From the IMG/VR virus record IMGVR_UViG_3300042987_001158, positions 1 to 38,724 of that record: a DNA stretch of 38,724 nt; one strand, 5' to 3'. The notes beneath the pieces are model-generated. The model ran no database searches. It was given only the letters and a program-made list of their open reading frames with translations, and was not told the origin of the DNA. Position 1 is the first letter of the stretch. Every line of letters starts with the position of its first letter. Origin of the DNA: a virus. Both the position numbers and the translations under genes were made by a program. Below are positions 1 to 9,236 of the stretch, in pieces.

Positions 1-127
1 ATGCTGCCCACCAACCGCTACCTGCCGGTGGCGCAGCGCCTTGGCCAGCAGTTCGCCAACGGCCTGATGAACCTGATCGCGCCACCAGCTCAAGCGGCTG
101 GGATGCCAACGGCAATCCCGACGTACA
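1..127. repeat. Terminal overlap of a circular assembly (copy 1)
   Basis: These 127 bases are identical to 38598-38724. The reading frame of the spanning structural gene is preserved across the join, so the overlap marks a closed circular map rather than two genes. A length of exactly 127 fits a common assembler k-mer size, so this is most likely a computational overlap and not the biological terminal repeat. The unique genome is 38,597 bp. Confidence 0.95.
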
Positions 128-1101
128 GCTTTGACGGAGGAACCCCCCGCCCTTTTGGGGGTAGCGGAGGGATGCCATACGTGAACCAGCGCGCTTCGCT
201 GTCTGGCGCTGGCGATAGAGAGTGCTTCTCCGCTACCAGCACAATGATTGCTTCGGCCTATCTGGGGCGAAGCGTCCCGCTGTCGGATTACAACCGAGTG
301 CGTTTGCGCTACGGCGACAGCACATCGGTCAATGCTCAAGTGCGTGCATTGCAGCAGCTGGGGGTCAACGCCAGCGTGGCTGACAACGGCACCATTGCAG
401 AGGTGGCACGACTGGCATCAGGCGGCAAGCCGGTTGCGATTGGCATTCAGCACGGCCCGAGATCCAGCCACTGGATTGTGGTGACAGGCGTAACTGCAAA
501 CGGTGATTTCATCGTCAACGATCCGTTTGGCAAGTTGCGGCAAACAAAATATGGCGGCTGGGAACAGCAGAACTCTGGTCGTGCAAACGACACCACAGGG
601 CAAGGGGTGGTCTACGGCCGATCCTTCCTGCAGTCGATCTTTGAGGACAGGGGTGCCGGCACCGGTCGAATCATGAGGGTGCAGGGTGCTGCGAGCGCTG
701 CCCTGCAACCTGCACCGACACCCACCACTCGTCGCGGCGGTGGCATGACCGGCTTGGTCACGTACTACACCGGCAGTGGCGGTTCTGATGGCGTTGCGGG
801 TGGCCCAACTGCAAACGGCGAGATCTATGACCCCAACAAGATGACAGCCGCCGTTCAGTGGAGCCTGCGCGGAAAGTACCTCAACAAATGGTTGATCGTT
901 GAGGACCTGGATACGGGACGCAGGGTTCGGGTGTGGGCGAACGATACGGGTTCAATGGGTGGCTCTCGCCTTGACATCAATCGTCAAGAACCACGCATCA
1001 TTGATTTGTCGCCAGCTGCTTTCCGCAGCTTGGCCGGCAGCTTGGACGCCGGTGTCAAACGCATCCGCGTCTTGATCGACAAAAACCAGCGCCGGAGCTG
1101 A
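1..1101 (+). CDS. C-terminal part of the gp15-like internal virion protein: C39-like peptidase fold plus RlpA-like double-psi beta-barrel
   Basis: This is the 3' end of the gene that begins at 36345; the ATG at base 1 is an internal methionine (residue 752 of 1117). Two envelope-related domains are visible. Residues about 57-215 of this segment look like a C39-like cysteine peptidase: Cys75 in DRECFSATS, His157 in SSHWIVVTGV and Asn173-Asp174 in NDPFG form the expected Cys/His/Asn-Asp set. Residues about 248-361 resemble the RlpA/DPBB fold, with ANGEIYD, a TAAV stretch, VWANDTGSM and RIIDLS. The RlpA catalytic Glu and Asp are present, but the usual His after TAA is replaced (TAAVQ), so lytic activity is uncertain. 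I infer a virion-borne enzyme that opens the peptidoglycan during DNA entry. The gp16-like gene starts three bases after the stop. Confidence 0.82.
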   Translation: MLPTNRYLPVAQRLGQQFANGLMNLIAPPAQAAGMPTAIPTYSFDGGTPRPFGGSGGMPYVNQRASLSGAGDRECFSATSTMIASAYLGRSVPLSDYNRVRLRYGDSTSVNAQVRALQQLGVNASVADNGTIAEVARLASGGKPVAIGIQHGPRSSHWIVVTGVTANGDFIVNDPFGKLRQTKYGGWEQQNSGRANDTTGQGVVYGRSFLQSIFEDRGAGTGRIMRVQGAASAALQPAPTPTTRRGGGMTGLVTYYTGSGGSDGVAGGPTANGEIYDPNKMTAAVQWSLRGKYLNKWLIVEDLDTGRRVRVWANDTGSMGGSRLDINRQEPRIIDLSPAAFRSLAGSLDAGVKRIRVLIDKNQRRS

Positions 1102-1104
1102 CCC

Positions 1105-4100
1105 ATGCCAATTCAGAAAGTCAAAGACCCGGAGACCGGCGCAGAACGCGAGGTCTACGTTGCACCCCGGGCTGCGGCTAAGCCCAGGCCGGCAGCCCAA
1201 AAGGAAGACGGTGGACCGCTTGGGGCGGTACGCGATGTCTTGGGCAACGCGATCATGTCGAGCCCTGTCGGCATTGCTGCCACTTCTGTGTCGACCGGGG
1301 CACAAGCCATCACCGCTGGTGCGCAGGAGTTCGCTCGCACCGGTGATCTGGGCAAGGCCGGCAGCAAGGCACAGGAGGTCGTCAGGCAACAGCTGGAAGC
1401 ACCCACTGTGCCGGCCACGGTGCTGCGCATTGCTGGCAATGCCGGGCGCAACTTTGCGCAGGAGCTGAGCGACGTCGTCACAGCCGATGTGCCGGCCGCT
1501 TTGGGAGTGCCCGGTGCAAGGCCCACAGGACCCGGCCGTCCTGACGCACCGTTCCTCGGTGTGATGCCACCGCTGCCCAAGCTGAAGAGCAGTGGCCCTG
1601 CAGAAGACCTAGCCACTGGCATCGCACAAGTTGCATTGGAGTGGGTGCCTGCGGCCCGTGCCGTGAGACTGGCCGGCAGGGGGCTGCAGGCACTGCCTGG
1701 TGCAGCTCGTGTGGCGCAAGGCGCTACGGCGGCAAGGCAGGCTGCAGCGGGCACACGCATTGCCCAGGCTGCGGCAGCAGTGCCGGGCGCAAGGGCCATT
1801 GGTGGCGCTATCACCAGCAATACGGTGACCAGGGGTGCAGCCACCGGTGCGCTGATCGACTTCGCTGGCTTCGACCAGACCGAGGGTCGTCTCTATGACC
1901 TGGCCGACAAGCTGACCCAACAGGTGACTGGCACACCGCTGGAGGTGCCGGTGCTGAACTACCTGCGCTCTGGCCCTGATGACGTTGGTGTCCGCGGTCG
2001 TCTGAAGAACGTGGTGGAAGGCGCCTTTGTCGGCACGACCGCCGAGTTCCTGATGAAGGCGTTCCGGGCTGCCAAGCTCATGGAGCGCCTGCGCAACGCA
2101 CCAGAGGCAGAACGTCCGGTGGTGGCACAGCAGGCAGCTGAGGCGGCACAGGATCTGGAGGATGAGGTGGTGCGCCAAGGGCAGGCGTACCAAGAGCAGC
2201 AGGCAGCAGCGACTGCAGCACCGGCGCCTGAAGTTCCCGCACTTGGGACACCCGCGGCCCCTGTCGAACCAGCAGCACGGGCTGCAGCGGCAGTGGAAGT
2301 GCCACCTGCTGCCGCGCCAGAACAAGCTGCCGTGCCCGCCCAGCAAGCCGAAACCAGGGCCCTGCTGGATCGGGCCATGGCAAACCTGCCACCCGAGAAG
2401 CGGGCTGCTGTGCAGCGGCAGATGGAAGAGCGTGGCTTGGCACAGGCCGACGACGGCACCGTCCGTGAGTTCAAGCCGCTGGAGCCTGATGCCATTGCTG
2501 CTGTCAGCAAGAGCCTCACTGAAGAGATTCGCCGCATTGCTGGCGAGGACGTCGCCATCCGATACCAGAACTCGTTTGAACTGGGGCAGAAGCCCAAGGC
2601 CTGGGGTGGTCGTGGCACCGGCAAGCTCAGCTACCTCAACGGCACGTATGACCCCATCGAGGATCTGATCCAGATCAACGGCATGGGCTTTGACACGCCC
2701 GTGGGCGGGAAGCTGCAGACCGCTTTCCACGAAGCGTGGCACCGCGTTCAGTTCAACTTCCTCACGTCGAAGGAACTGCGGGCGCTCAACAGCATGTACG
2801 CCCAGCTGCGTATGGCAGCGCCTGGCCTGCCCAAAGGCGTGAAGCTGGTCGAGCAGCAGGCTGTGGCGTTCCAGCGGTACGCCTACGCCAAGAAGGAAGG
2901 CCTGCCCATTGCGCCCTACCTGATGGGCGTCAAGGAAGAAGAGCTGCGTGGCCTGCGGGATGGAGAACCCATCCCCGGCATGGAGCGTGTCGGCATGAAA
3001 GCCGTGACCGCTGGCATCCAGGTGTTCGATGCCCTTGCCGACTTCGTGGAGAAGGCCAACAACTTCATCCGCAACAGAGGGTGGACGTCGACCCGGTCGA
3101 TCTTTGAGCAGGCGTACACCGGCAAGCTGGCCGAGACCCGGGCCGACATGGCCCCTGCCTATGCCGAGTACGGGGAAGGCGCTGCAGAAGGTGCCCGGCG
3201 TGTAGACGTGCTGGAAGCCCTGCAGTCCAAAGAGATGGTTCCCTTCACGGAGCGGAACCGTGGGGTGCTGTACTCCGCAGGTGAAGAGGTCCCCGTCCAA
3301 CCGCCCACCCCTGATGACGTCTGGGCACAGCGGTTTGTCGACCAGATGATGGCCAACCGTGAGGCCCTGCAGAACGGTGACCTCACCATGGAGGACCTGC
3401 TGCAGAACAACGTCCTCAAGCTGGAGTCGCCCAGCGGTGCCACCAAGTACCAACCGGTCCAACCACGGGAGATGGTGGAGGCTTACCGGGCCCACAGCGA
3501 TCTGGTGACCCGTGTCGACGCCACCGGCATCCCCGTGATGTCGGACGAGCAGATCGCCACCGATACGGCTGAGTGGCTGGAGAAGGCCAACTACAGCAGC
3601 AAGGCGGTGCTGGAGAACCTGAAGCGGCTGAGCGGTCCGCTGTCGGCTTACCGGGAGAACCTGGTGGCCATGCGTGCTGCCGCGCTGTACGTCGACCACA
3701 CCAACCTGCAGGCCGGCACTGCTGCCACCCGCTGGCTGAACGGCCAGATGGATGAAGCGGCAGACATGACCAAGCTGACCACCGAACTGGTGACAGCAGC
3801 GGCGGCACAGGACCGTGCCAACCGTGCGTTTGTGTCGGTCACCCGTCCGCTGGGTCAACTGCTGCGCAGCACGCAGGTGCCGCGGCCAGCACCCGGTTCT
3901 GTTCCGTTCGACGACGTGGCAGCCGAGATGCAGGTGCCGACCAAGAACATTGCCGAGGAGATCGAGACGGCCCTGCAGAAGGATGGGGACCAGCTGGTCG
4001 CTGAAACCATCGGTGAGCGCATCAGCCCTGAGACGACAGAGGCCATCACCACTGGCGACTACAGCAACCCGAAGGTGGTGGAAGAGCTGAACGCCTTGGC

Positions 4101-6465
4101 GTTGAACATGGCGCAGGGTGCCGTCACCCCGGGCTTTGCCCAAGGCTTCTACCCCAAGTTCAACCAGGCCCGGAACCTGGGGGCACAGGGGCTGATGATG
4201 TACCGCTCCAGCCAGATCCTGTCGTCAGGCATCACGTTCTGGGGCAACGTGCTGAACAGCGCCCTGCGCACCGTGGAGCTGCCGTTCACGCAGGCCATGG
4301 GTGCCATGGTGCAAGGGGCACCGGTGCGTGCCAGCCGCAGCTTGATGATCTACGGCCAGTACGTCAGCAACCTCATGGGCGCCTTCCGCATGGGCGTGGA
4401 GTCGTTCAAGGTTGGCCGCGGCCTGTTCGATTTGGACCGCAGTCAGGTCGATGCCCTGGACCGTCTGGCTGCTGCTGATGCACAAGCTGACGCCATGGCC
4501 ACCCCGCAGAAGGGTGAGTGGAACCTGAACACGGTCCCGTGGCTGTCAGTGCAGGACAAAAGCAACTGGGCCATTGCGCAACGCAAGCTGTGGCAAGGGC
4601 TCAACCTGTCCAGCCGCCTGCAGGTGTCCATCGACTCGGCCTTCAAAACGCTGGTGGGCCAGTCGTTTGAGTACGTCCGCAATTTGCAGCCCGGTCTGGA
4701 CCATGCCGTGCAGCAGGGGATGGATGGCAACAGCGCAGAAGCATGGCGCTTCGCCCGCGACTACGCCCAGGCCGCTGTCGACCGTCGCCTGAAGGACGTG
4801 ACCATCGACGGCAAGACCATCCTGGATGCCGTGATGGACAGCCCCCACGCCCAGACGGCGACACGGTGGGCCACGTTTACCGACGACATCTGGGCCCAGA
4901 TGGAACCCCGCACAGTGGAGCGTGGGCTGCAGATGGCTCAGGCCAAAGGGCTGAAGGGCGACGAGGCCACGGCCTTTGCGCAGGAGTACGTCAACCAGGA
5001 CCCGCGCAAGATTCCGTTCTTCGCACGGACGTTCAGCATGATGCCGTACGTCTGGCAGAACCTGCTGGATGACCCGAAGGTCGGCCCACTGTTCTCGCTG
5101 ATCCAGCCGTTCAACCGGACGCCTGGAGACATCGTGAAGTCGGTGGCTCGCAAGACACCGCTTGCGCCGCTGGTGGATACGTGGTGGCGGGATGTGTTCT
5201 CCGAGGACGCCATGACCCGTGACCGGGCCATTGGCGACATCGCTGTGGGCAGCTCTGCCATTGCGCTGGCCAGCCTTGCAATGACCCACGGCAACGTGGA
5301 GTTCACTGGTGGCGGCCCTGTCGAACCCAACGCCAAGCGCAAGTGGACGGAGCAGGACGGCAAACAGCCCTACTCATTCCGCGTCAAGGTTGGGACGGAT
5401 GAGAACGGCAAGCCGATCTACGGGCCGTGGGTGTCCATGCGTGCCCTCGATCCGTTCTCGTCTCTGTTTGGTGGGCTGGCCGACTACCAAGAGCTGGCGA
5501 ACAAGGTGCCGACAGAGGCCCGGGAACGACTGGGTGGTGCGCTGATCTTGGACCTGGTGTCGGCCGTCGCTGCTGGCCAGCTGTCCAAGACCTACTACCA
5601 GGGCTTTGCCGAGTTCGCAGAGATGGTCATGGGTCTGACGGAGCTGGACGTCGGCCCCAACCGCCGTCACCCCACCGCCCGGTACCTGGAGCGACTGGTG
5701 GCCAGCTTTGCGCCGTACAGCAGCGCCCTGCGGGCCGGTCGTCGCATTGAGGACCCCACTGCCCGGGAGGTGCCTGCCAGCAACAACCCCAACATCGTGC
5801 TGCGGTTGTTTGAAGAGACCGCCAACGAGATCAGGAACATGGTCCCGGGCTGGTCGGAGAACCTGCCGCCCAAGCGCAACTGGATCACGGGTGACCCGAT
5901 CATCCTGGCCGGGGTGTGGGGCGATCAGTTCTTGCCGCCTGAGTCGCCGTGGCTGTCGTTCATGATGCAGGCCAACCCGGCCTCCCCGTTCCAGGTCAAG
6001 CGGGATCCTGGGGAGAAGGTGCTGCGTGAGATGGGCCAGCTCACCGGTCGTGGTGCTGGGTTCATCGGTCCGCGGGCTACCGACTTCACCGATGGCGGAA
6101 AGATCAAAGACAACCGCTTGGACCCGTACGAGTACGAGCAGTACGTCTTGGCCATCAGCCGCACACCGGACCAGTTCGGCCGCACCCTGCTGCGGGCGCT
6201 GGAAGAGGAGATCGACAGCGACTTGTACAAGGAGACCCCGCAGGGTCAACCCAGCGAGCAGGTGACCAGCCTGCGTGCTGCAGCGCTGAACCAGGTGATC
6301 ACCCAGTACCTGAAGCTGGGTCGTGAGACGTTCCTCAGCGGGCCGTATGGCAAGCGACTGCGGGACAACAAGGACTGGGCCGAAGGTGCTAACCGGAACG
6401 TGCAGTTCCGGCTTAAATACGGACAGCCCATTGATGTGAACACCTTCGTGGAGAGCCTGCGCTGA
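1105..6465 (+). CDS. Giant internal virion protein, T7 gp16-like, with an HExxH motif
   Basis: A 1786-residue protein, the largest gene here, lying between the gp15-like gene and the tail fibre gene, which is the T7 gene 16 position; T7 gp16 is about 1318 residues. By analogy it is an ejectosome protein that crosses the envelope and helps pull DNA in. It begins at ATG 1105 with GGAG in the 3' end of the previous gene. Residues about 100-440 are Ala/Pro/Gln-rich and low in complexity. A zinc-metallopeptidase-like HEAWH is at residues 542-546, inside TAFHEAWHRVQ, preceded by a segment (YDPIEDLIQING) of the kind found before such motifs in large phage polyproteins. I see no gp16-type lytic transglycosylase motif at the N-terminus. 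The middle and C-terminal parts are long helical regions with hydrophobic stretches around 1035-1110. Confidence 0.85.
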   Translation: MPIQKVKDPETGAEREVYVAPRAAAKPRPAAQKEDGGPLGAVRDVLGNAIMSSPVGIAATSVSTGAQAITAGAQEFARTGDLGKAGSKAQEVVRQQLEAPTVPATVLRIAGNAGRNFAQELSDVVTADVPAALGVPGARPTGPGRPDAPFLGVMPPLPKLKSSGPAEDLATGIAQVALEWVPAARAVRLAGRGLQALPGAARVAQGATAARQAAAGTRIAQAAAAVPGARAIGGAITSNTVTRGAATGALIDFAGFDQTEGRLYDLADKLTQQVTGTPLEVPVLNYLRSGPDDVGVRGRLKNVVEGAFVGTTAEFLMKAFRAAKLMERLRNAPEAERPVVAQQAAEAAQDLEDEVVRQGQAYQEQQAAATAAPAPEVPALGTPAAPVEPAARAAAAVEVPPAAAPEQAAVPAQQAETRALLDRAMANLPPEKRAAVQRQMEERGLAQADDGTVREFKPLEPDAIAAVSKSLTEEIRRIAGEDVAIRYQNSFELGQKPKAWGGRGTGKLSYLNGTYDPIEDLIQINGMGFDTPVGGKLQTAFHEAWHRVQFNFLTSKELRALNSMYAQLRMAAPGLPKGVKLVEQQAVAFQRYAYAKKEGLPIAPYLMGVKEEELRGLRDGEPIPGMERVGMKAVTAGIQVFDALADFVEKANNFIRNRGWTSTRSIFEQAYTGKLAETRADMAPAYAEYGEGAAEGARRVDVLEALQSKEMVPFTERNRGVLYSAGEEVPVQPPTPDDVWAQRFVDQMMANREALQNGDLTMEDLLQNNVLKLESPSGATKYQPVQPREMVEAYRAHSDLVTRVDATGIPVMSDEQIATDTAEWLEKANYSSKAVLENLKRLSGPLSAYRENLVAMRAAALYVDHTNLQAGTAATRWLNGQMDEAADMTKLTTELVTAAAAQDRANRAFVSVTRPLGQLLRSTQVPRPAPGSVPFDDVAAEMQVPTKNIAEEIETALQKDGDQLVAETIGERISPETTEAITTGDYSNPKVVEELNALALNMAQGAVTPGFAQGFYPKFNQARNLGAQGLMMYRSSQILSSGITFWGNVLNSALRTVELPFTQAMGAMVQGAPVRASRSLMIYGQYVSNLMGAFRMGVESFKVGRGLFDLDRSQVDALDRLAAADAQADAMATPQKGEWNLNTVPWLSVQDKSNWAIAQRKLWQGLNLSSRLQVSIDSAFKTLVGQSFEYVRNLQPGLDHAVQQGMDGNSAEAWRFARDYAQAAVDRRLKDVTIDGKTILDAVMDSPHAQTATRWATFTDDIWAQMEPRTVERGLQMAQAKGLKGDEATAFAQEYVNQDPRKIPFFARTFSMMPYVWQNLLDDPKVGPLFSLIQPFNRTPGDIVKSVARKTPLAPLVDTWWRDVFSEDAMTRDRAIGDIAVGSSAIALASLAMTHGNVEFTGGGPVEPNAKRKWTEQDGKQPYSFRVKVGTDENGKPIYGPWVSMRALDPFSSLFGGLADYQELANKVPTEARERLGGALILDLVSAVAAGQLSKTYYQGFAEFAEMVMGLTELDVGPNRRHPTARYLERLVASFAPYSSALRAGRRIEDPTAREVPASNNPNIVLRLFEETANEIRNMVPGWSENLPPKRNWITGDPIILAGVWGDQFLPPESPWLSFMMQANPASPFQVKRDPGEKVLREMGQLTGRGAGFIGPRATDFTDGGKIKDNRLDPYEYEQYVLAISRTPDQFGRTLLRALEEEIDSDLYKETPQGQPSEQVTSLRAAALNQVITQYLKLGRETFLSGPYGKRLRDNKDWAEGANRNVQFRLKYGQPIDVNTFVESLR

Positions 6466-7745
6466 TGGCCTATTCCTACGTCTCTTACGCCGGGAACGGC
6501 AGCACAACGCAGTTTGCTGTTCCGTTCTTGTATCTACGACGCGAGCACGTCACAGCTCAAGTGAACAGCGTCAACACCGCGTTTACTTGGATCAATAGCA
6601 GCACAATTCAGTTTGCGTCTGCCCCGGCTAATGGCGCCGAGGTGCGCATCAGGCGGGTCACCCCTATATCGTCGGCGCTGGTTGACTTTACTGATGGGTC
6701 AACCATTGTCGCGGCTGACCTTGACACCGCCAACTTGCAGCACCTGTTTACGGAACAGGAGCTGTCGGATTCCGTGGGCCCTTTATCGGACATTCGCGGC
6801 GTGTACTACGGGGCGTACGCTGCCAACCCAGCAACTGACCCGTACGGTCTTCCACCTGATACGGGCGATCAATACTTCAACACGACAAACAATGCCATGC
6901 GCGTCTACAACGGCGTTGCGTGGCAAGATGCGTCGCCCTATGTGTCCATTGTCAGGTGGAAAAAGACCGCGGCGGGTGGCGAAACAAGTCTTAGCGGCGC
7001 TGACGACAACAGTGTCACTTTGTCGTACACGCAAGGGTTTGAGCAGGTCTACCTTAATGGCGTATTGCTGATTCGCGGCACAGAGTACACGGCCACTAAT
7101 GGATCGTCGCTTACAGGGCTTGCTGCTTTGACTGCTGGCGACGTTGTGGAAGTGCTTGCCTATAGCTCTGCTGTTATTGCACTGACAACGCTGTCGCTAA
7201 ACAGCGGCACCGCTGCTGCACCAAGCATTGCGTTTGCTAGCGACACAGACACGGGAATCTACAGGCCAGGGGCGAACGAATTGGGCTTTGCTACTAATGG
7301 TTCATTGAGGCTCTCCATCGACTCTGCTGGCAATGCTGCATTTGCAAGCGCAATCAGCGCTGCTGGGACAGTGACAGGTGGCAACATAAATGGCGTCAAC
7401 GGATCCTTCAGTGGAAGCGTGACTGATGCCGCTGGCAACGTCAGGGCGGTGCCACAAAATGCCAAGACGGCCGCTTACACGATTGCCGCGACAGACGCAG
7501 GCAAGCACATTTCCATCACAACAGGAGGGATCACAGTGCCGTCAGGTGTATTTGTGGCTGGAGACGCAGTTAGCATTTACAACAACAGCGGCAGCAGTCA
7601 AACCATTACGCAGGGGGCTAGCGTCACAGTTCGCTGGGCTGGCACATCGTTGACCGGCAATAGAACCCTTGGTCAATACGGTCTTTGCACTGTGCTGTGC
7701 GTCGCTAGTAACGTATTTGTGATTAGCGGTACGGGGCTCACCTGA
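6465..7745 (+). CDS. Tail fibre protein with T7 gp17-type N-terminal domain
   Basis: A 426-residue protein. Residues 1 to about 130 match the T7 tail fibre N-terminal domain that attaches the fibre to the tail: the start MAYSYVSYAGNGSTTQFAVPF, then FTWINSSTIQFASAPANGAEVRIRR and ATDPYGLPPDTGDQYFNT. The middle holds a YTQGFEQVYLNGVLL...DVVEVLAYSS segment that recurs in phage fibres, followed by a DTGIYRPGANELGFATNG repeat-like motif and a Gly/Ser/Thr-rich beta C-terminus that probably trimerises. The start codon overlaps the stop of the gp16-like gene (TGATG). The composition is clearly more AT-rich than the structural genes upstream, and this continues to about 8530. The receptor is unknown; the C-terminus is the likely specificity region unless the next two gene products form the tip. 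Confidence 0.93.
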   Translation: MAYSYVSYAGNGSTTQFAVPFLYLRREHVTAQVNSVNTAFTWINSSTIQFASAPANGAEVRIRRVTPISSALVDFTDGSTIVAADLDTANLQHLFTEQELSDSVGPLSDIRGVYYGAYAANPATDPYGLPPDTGDQYFNTTNNAMRVYNGVAWQDASPYVSIVRWKKTAAGGETSLSGADDNSVTLSYTQGFEQVYLNGVLLIRGTEYTATNGSSLTGLAALTAGDVVEVLAYSSAVIALTTLSLNSGTAAAPSIAFASDTDTGIYRPGANELGFATNGSLRLSIDSAGNAAFASAISAAGTVTGGNINGVNGSFSGSVTDAAGNVRAVPQNAKTAAYTIAATDAGKHISITTGGITVPSGVFVAGDAVSIYNNSGSSQTITQGASVTVRWAGTSLTGNRTLGQYGLCTVLCVASNVFVISGTGLT

Positions 7746-8530
7746 TGTCAATTATTCAAACGCTAAGCGCTGGCGGAGTGGCGCCAGCTGCGGATGCAAA
7801 TGCAGCATCTTTGGTAGCAGCTCTGCCTTTAAGCCATCAATTTGGCTTCAATGATCAGTCGCATATTGTACGCAGCTCGGGCTTGCCGGCGACTGTTGTT
7901 AATTATTTTGACGCCGGAGCCGAGATTACAATACAAAGCAGTCAATCAAAGTTTTACGGTAGTAGCGCACGCAAACCGCAAACATCTCCGGCAGGCACAA
8001 CGTTTCGGGAAAGCCACATTGATGTCAACACCGGATCTGGCACGCAATTCGGGACGGGAGACTTTTGCATAGAGGCTTGGTTTTATACGGAAGATTTTGC
8101 TTTTGCCGCCCAAGGAACGCATGGCTTTTTGTTTCCGCTGTGGAGGAACAACAACGCAAATACTTATGGCTATGTTCCGTACATTTCTATTCTTGGCGAC
8201 AATTGGGGCACCGCTGGGGAACGCCGAGGGCTAAGAGTCCGCAACCCAGAGGACACTTCCAATTTCTGCCAAACACCTGGAGCCGTGTTCTCGTCCAGCA
8301 CTTGGCATCACGTTGCGATTACGCGATCCGGCACAACTGTGCGGGTGTTTGTCGATGGGGTAGAGCAAGCCAGTGGATCAATGAGCACCAACTGGACTGG
8401 TTACGAGTATTGGTTTTTCGACACTACGAGAACCCTTGGATCCGCTTTTCACATTCAAGACATTCGGATTTACAAGGGCGCCGCCAAATACACCAGCGGA
8501 TTTACTCCGCCAAGCGCAATGTTCGTATGA
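7745..8530 (+). CDS. LamG/concanavalin-like lectin-fold tail protein
   Basis: A 261-residue protein starting in a TGATG overlap with the fibre gene. Residues about 85-258 look like a LamG-type jellyroll: GDFCIEAWFYTED, then WHHVAITRSGTTVRVFVDGVEQASG, then FHIQDIRIYKGAAKY, ending FTPPSAMFV. This fold commonly binds glycans, and the place directly after the fibre suggests an adhesin at the tail tip that contacts host polysaccharide. No signal peptide or membrane segment is seen. The gene is the most AT-rich stretch in the neighbourhood, which suggests separate acquisition. Domain call is good; receptor role is inferred from position. Confidence 0.85.
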   Translation: MSIIQTLSAGGVAPAADANAASLVAALPLSHQFGFNDQSHIVRSSGLPATVVNYFDAGAEITIQSSQSKFYGSSARKPQTSPAGTTFRESHIDVNTGSGTQFGTGDFCIEAWFYTEDFAFAAQGTHGFLFPLWRNNNANTYGYVPYISILGDNWGTAGERRGLRVRNPEDTSNFCQTPGAVFSSSTWHHVAITRSGTTVRVFVDGVEQASGSMSTNWTGYEYWFFDTTRTLGSAFHIQDIRIYKGAAKYTSGFTPPSAMFV

Positions 8531-8582
8531 TGCCATCGCCAGCCGAAGGCAAAATCAATTAAGTCCCCTTGCACAAGGAGCA

Positions 8583-9230
8583 ATGGCCAAGCCAAGAGAC
8601 CTCGCCAACAGCGTCAACAGCAGCAGCATCCCAGGCAGTCGCCTGGAAAACGATGCAATCACAGCCAGCAAGATGGCAGCCAACTCTGTGGACAGCAGTG
8701 AGCTGGCCAACGGTTCGGTGAGCAGCGGCAAGATCCAAGATGGAGCCATCATCACGGCCAAAATCGCCAGCTTGGCTATTACAGCAGACAAGCTGGCAAC
8801 AGGTGCCGTTACTCCCGACAAAACCACAGGTGGCCCTGCGTTCCGAGCCAGTGTCGGCACTGCTTTTTCAGTGGCCAACGACACGATGACCAAAGTTACT
8901 TTTGGTGGCGAGACCTTCGACACGGCCAACTGCTTTGCTTCTAATCGCTTCACGCCCAACGTGGCTGGGTACTACCAAGTCAATGCGTGCGTGCAGTACG
9001 ACGGGACCAGCTTGGCGACCTCGTACGCAATCATCGCTCTCTACAAAAACGCCGCCCTTTACACAGAAGGCGACATTGCCGCCTTGGTGCAGTACGGGCA
9101 GCTGTCAATCTGCGACATCGTGTACCTCAATGGCACCACTGATTACATTGAGATCTGGATGGCTCAGAAGCAGGGAACTGCGCAGAACATGAAGGGGCGG
9201 TATTTCAGTGCCGCCTGGATCCGCCCGTAA
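8583..9230 (+). CDS. Tail fibre/tip protein with C-terminal C1q-like domain
   Basis: A 215-residue protein. The start at ATG 8583 was chosen because AAGGAG lies just upstream (8575-8580); an open frame extends further 5' but only with a TTG start inside the LamG gene. Residues about 14-80 are imperfect repeats of the type NGSVSSGKIQDGAIITAKI, a shaft motif seen in many phage fibres. Residues about 85-215 resemble a C1q-like trimeric jellyroll: PAFRASVG near the start, then FTPNVAGYYQVNACVQYDG, IALYKNAALY and a final FSAAWIRP. I infer a trimeric receptor-binding or accessory fibre. It is the third adhesin-type gene in a row. GC content returns to that of the rest of the genome. Confidence 0.85.
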   Translation: MAKPRDLANSVNSSSIPGSRLENDAITASKMAANSVDSSELANGSVSSGKIQDGAIITAKIASLAITADKLATGAVTPDKTTGGPAFRASVGTAFSVANDTMTKVTFGGETFDTANCFASNRFTPNVAGYYQVNACVQYDGTSLATSYAIIALYKNAALYTEGDIAALVQYGQLSICDIVYLNGTTDYIEIWMAQKQGTAQNMKGRYFSAAWIRP

Positions 9231-9236
9231 CAAGCT

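Noticed and set aside
1609-4143. An 844-codon open frame on the minus strand opposite the gp16-like gene
   Set aside because: It lies fully antisense to a clear structural gene, has a His/Leu/Arg-rich low-complexity product without domains, and high GC makes such shadows common.
6659-6672. GATATAGGGGTGA on the minus strand, similar to the candidate promoter
   Set aside because: It lies inside the tail fibre gene and points away from any minus-strand gene close by; probably chance.
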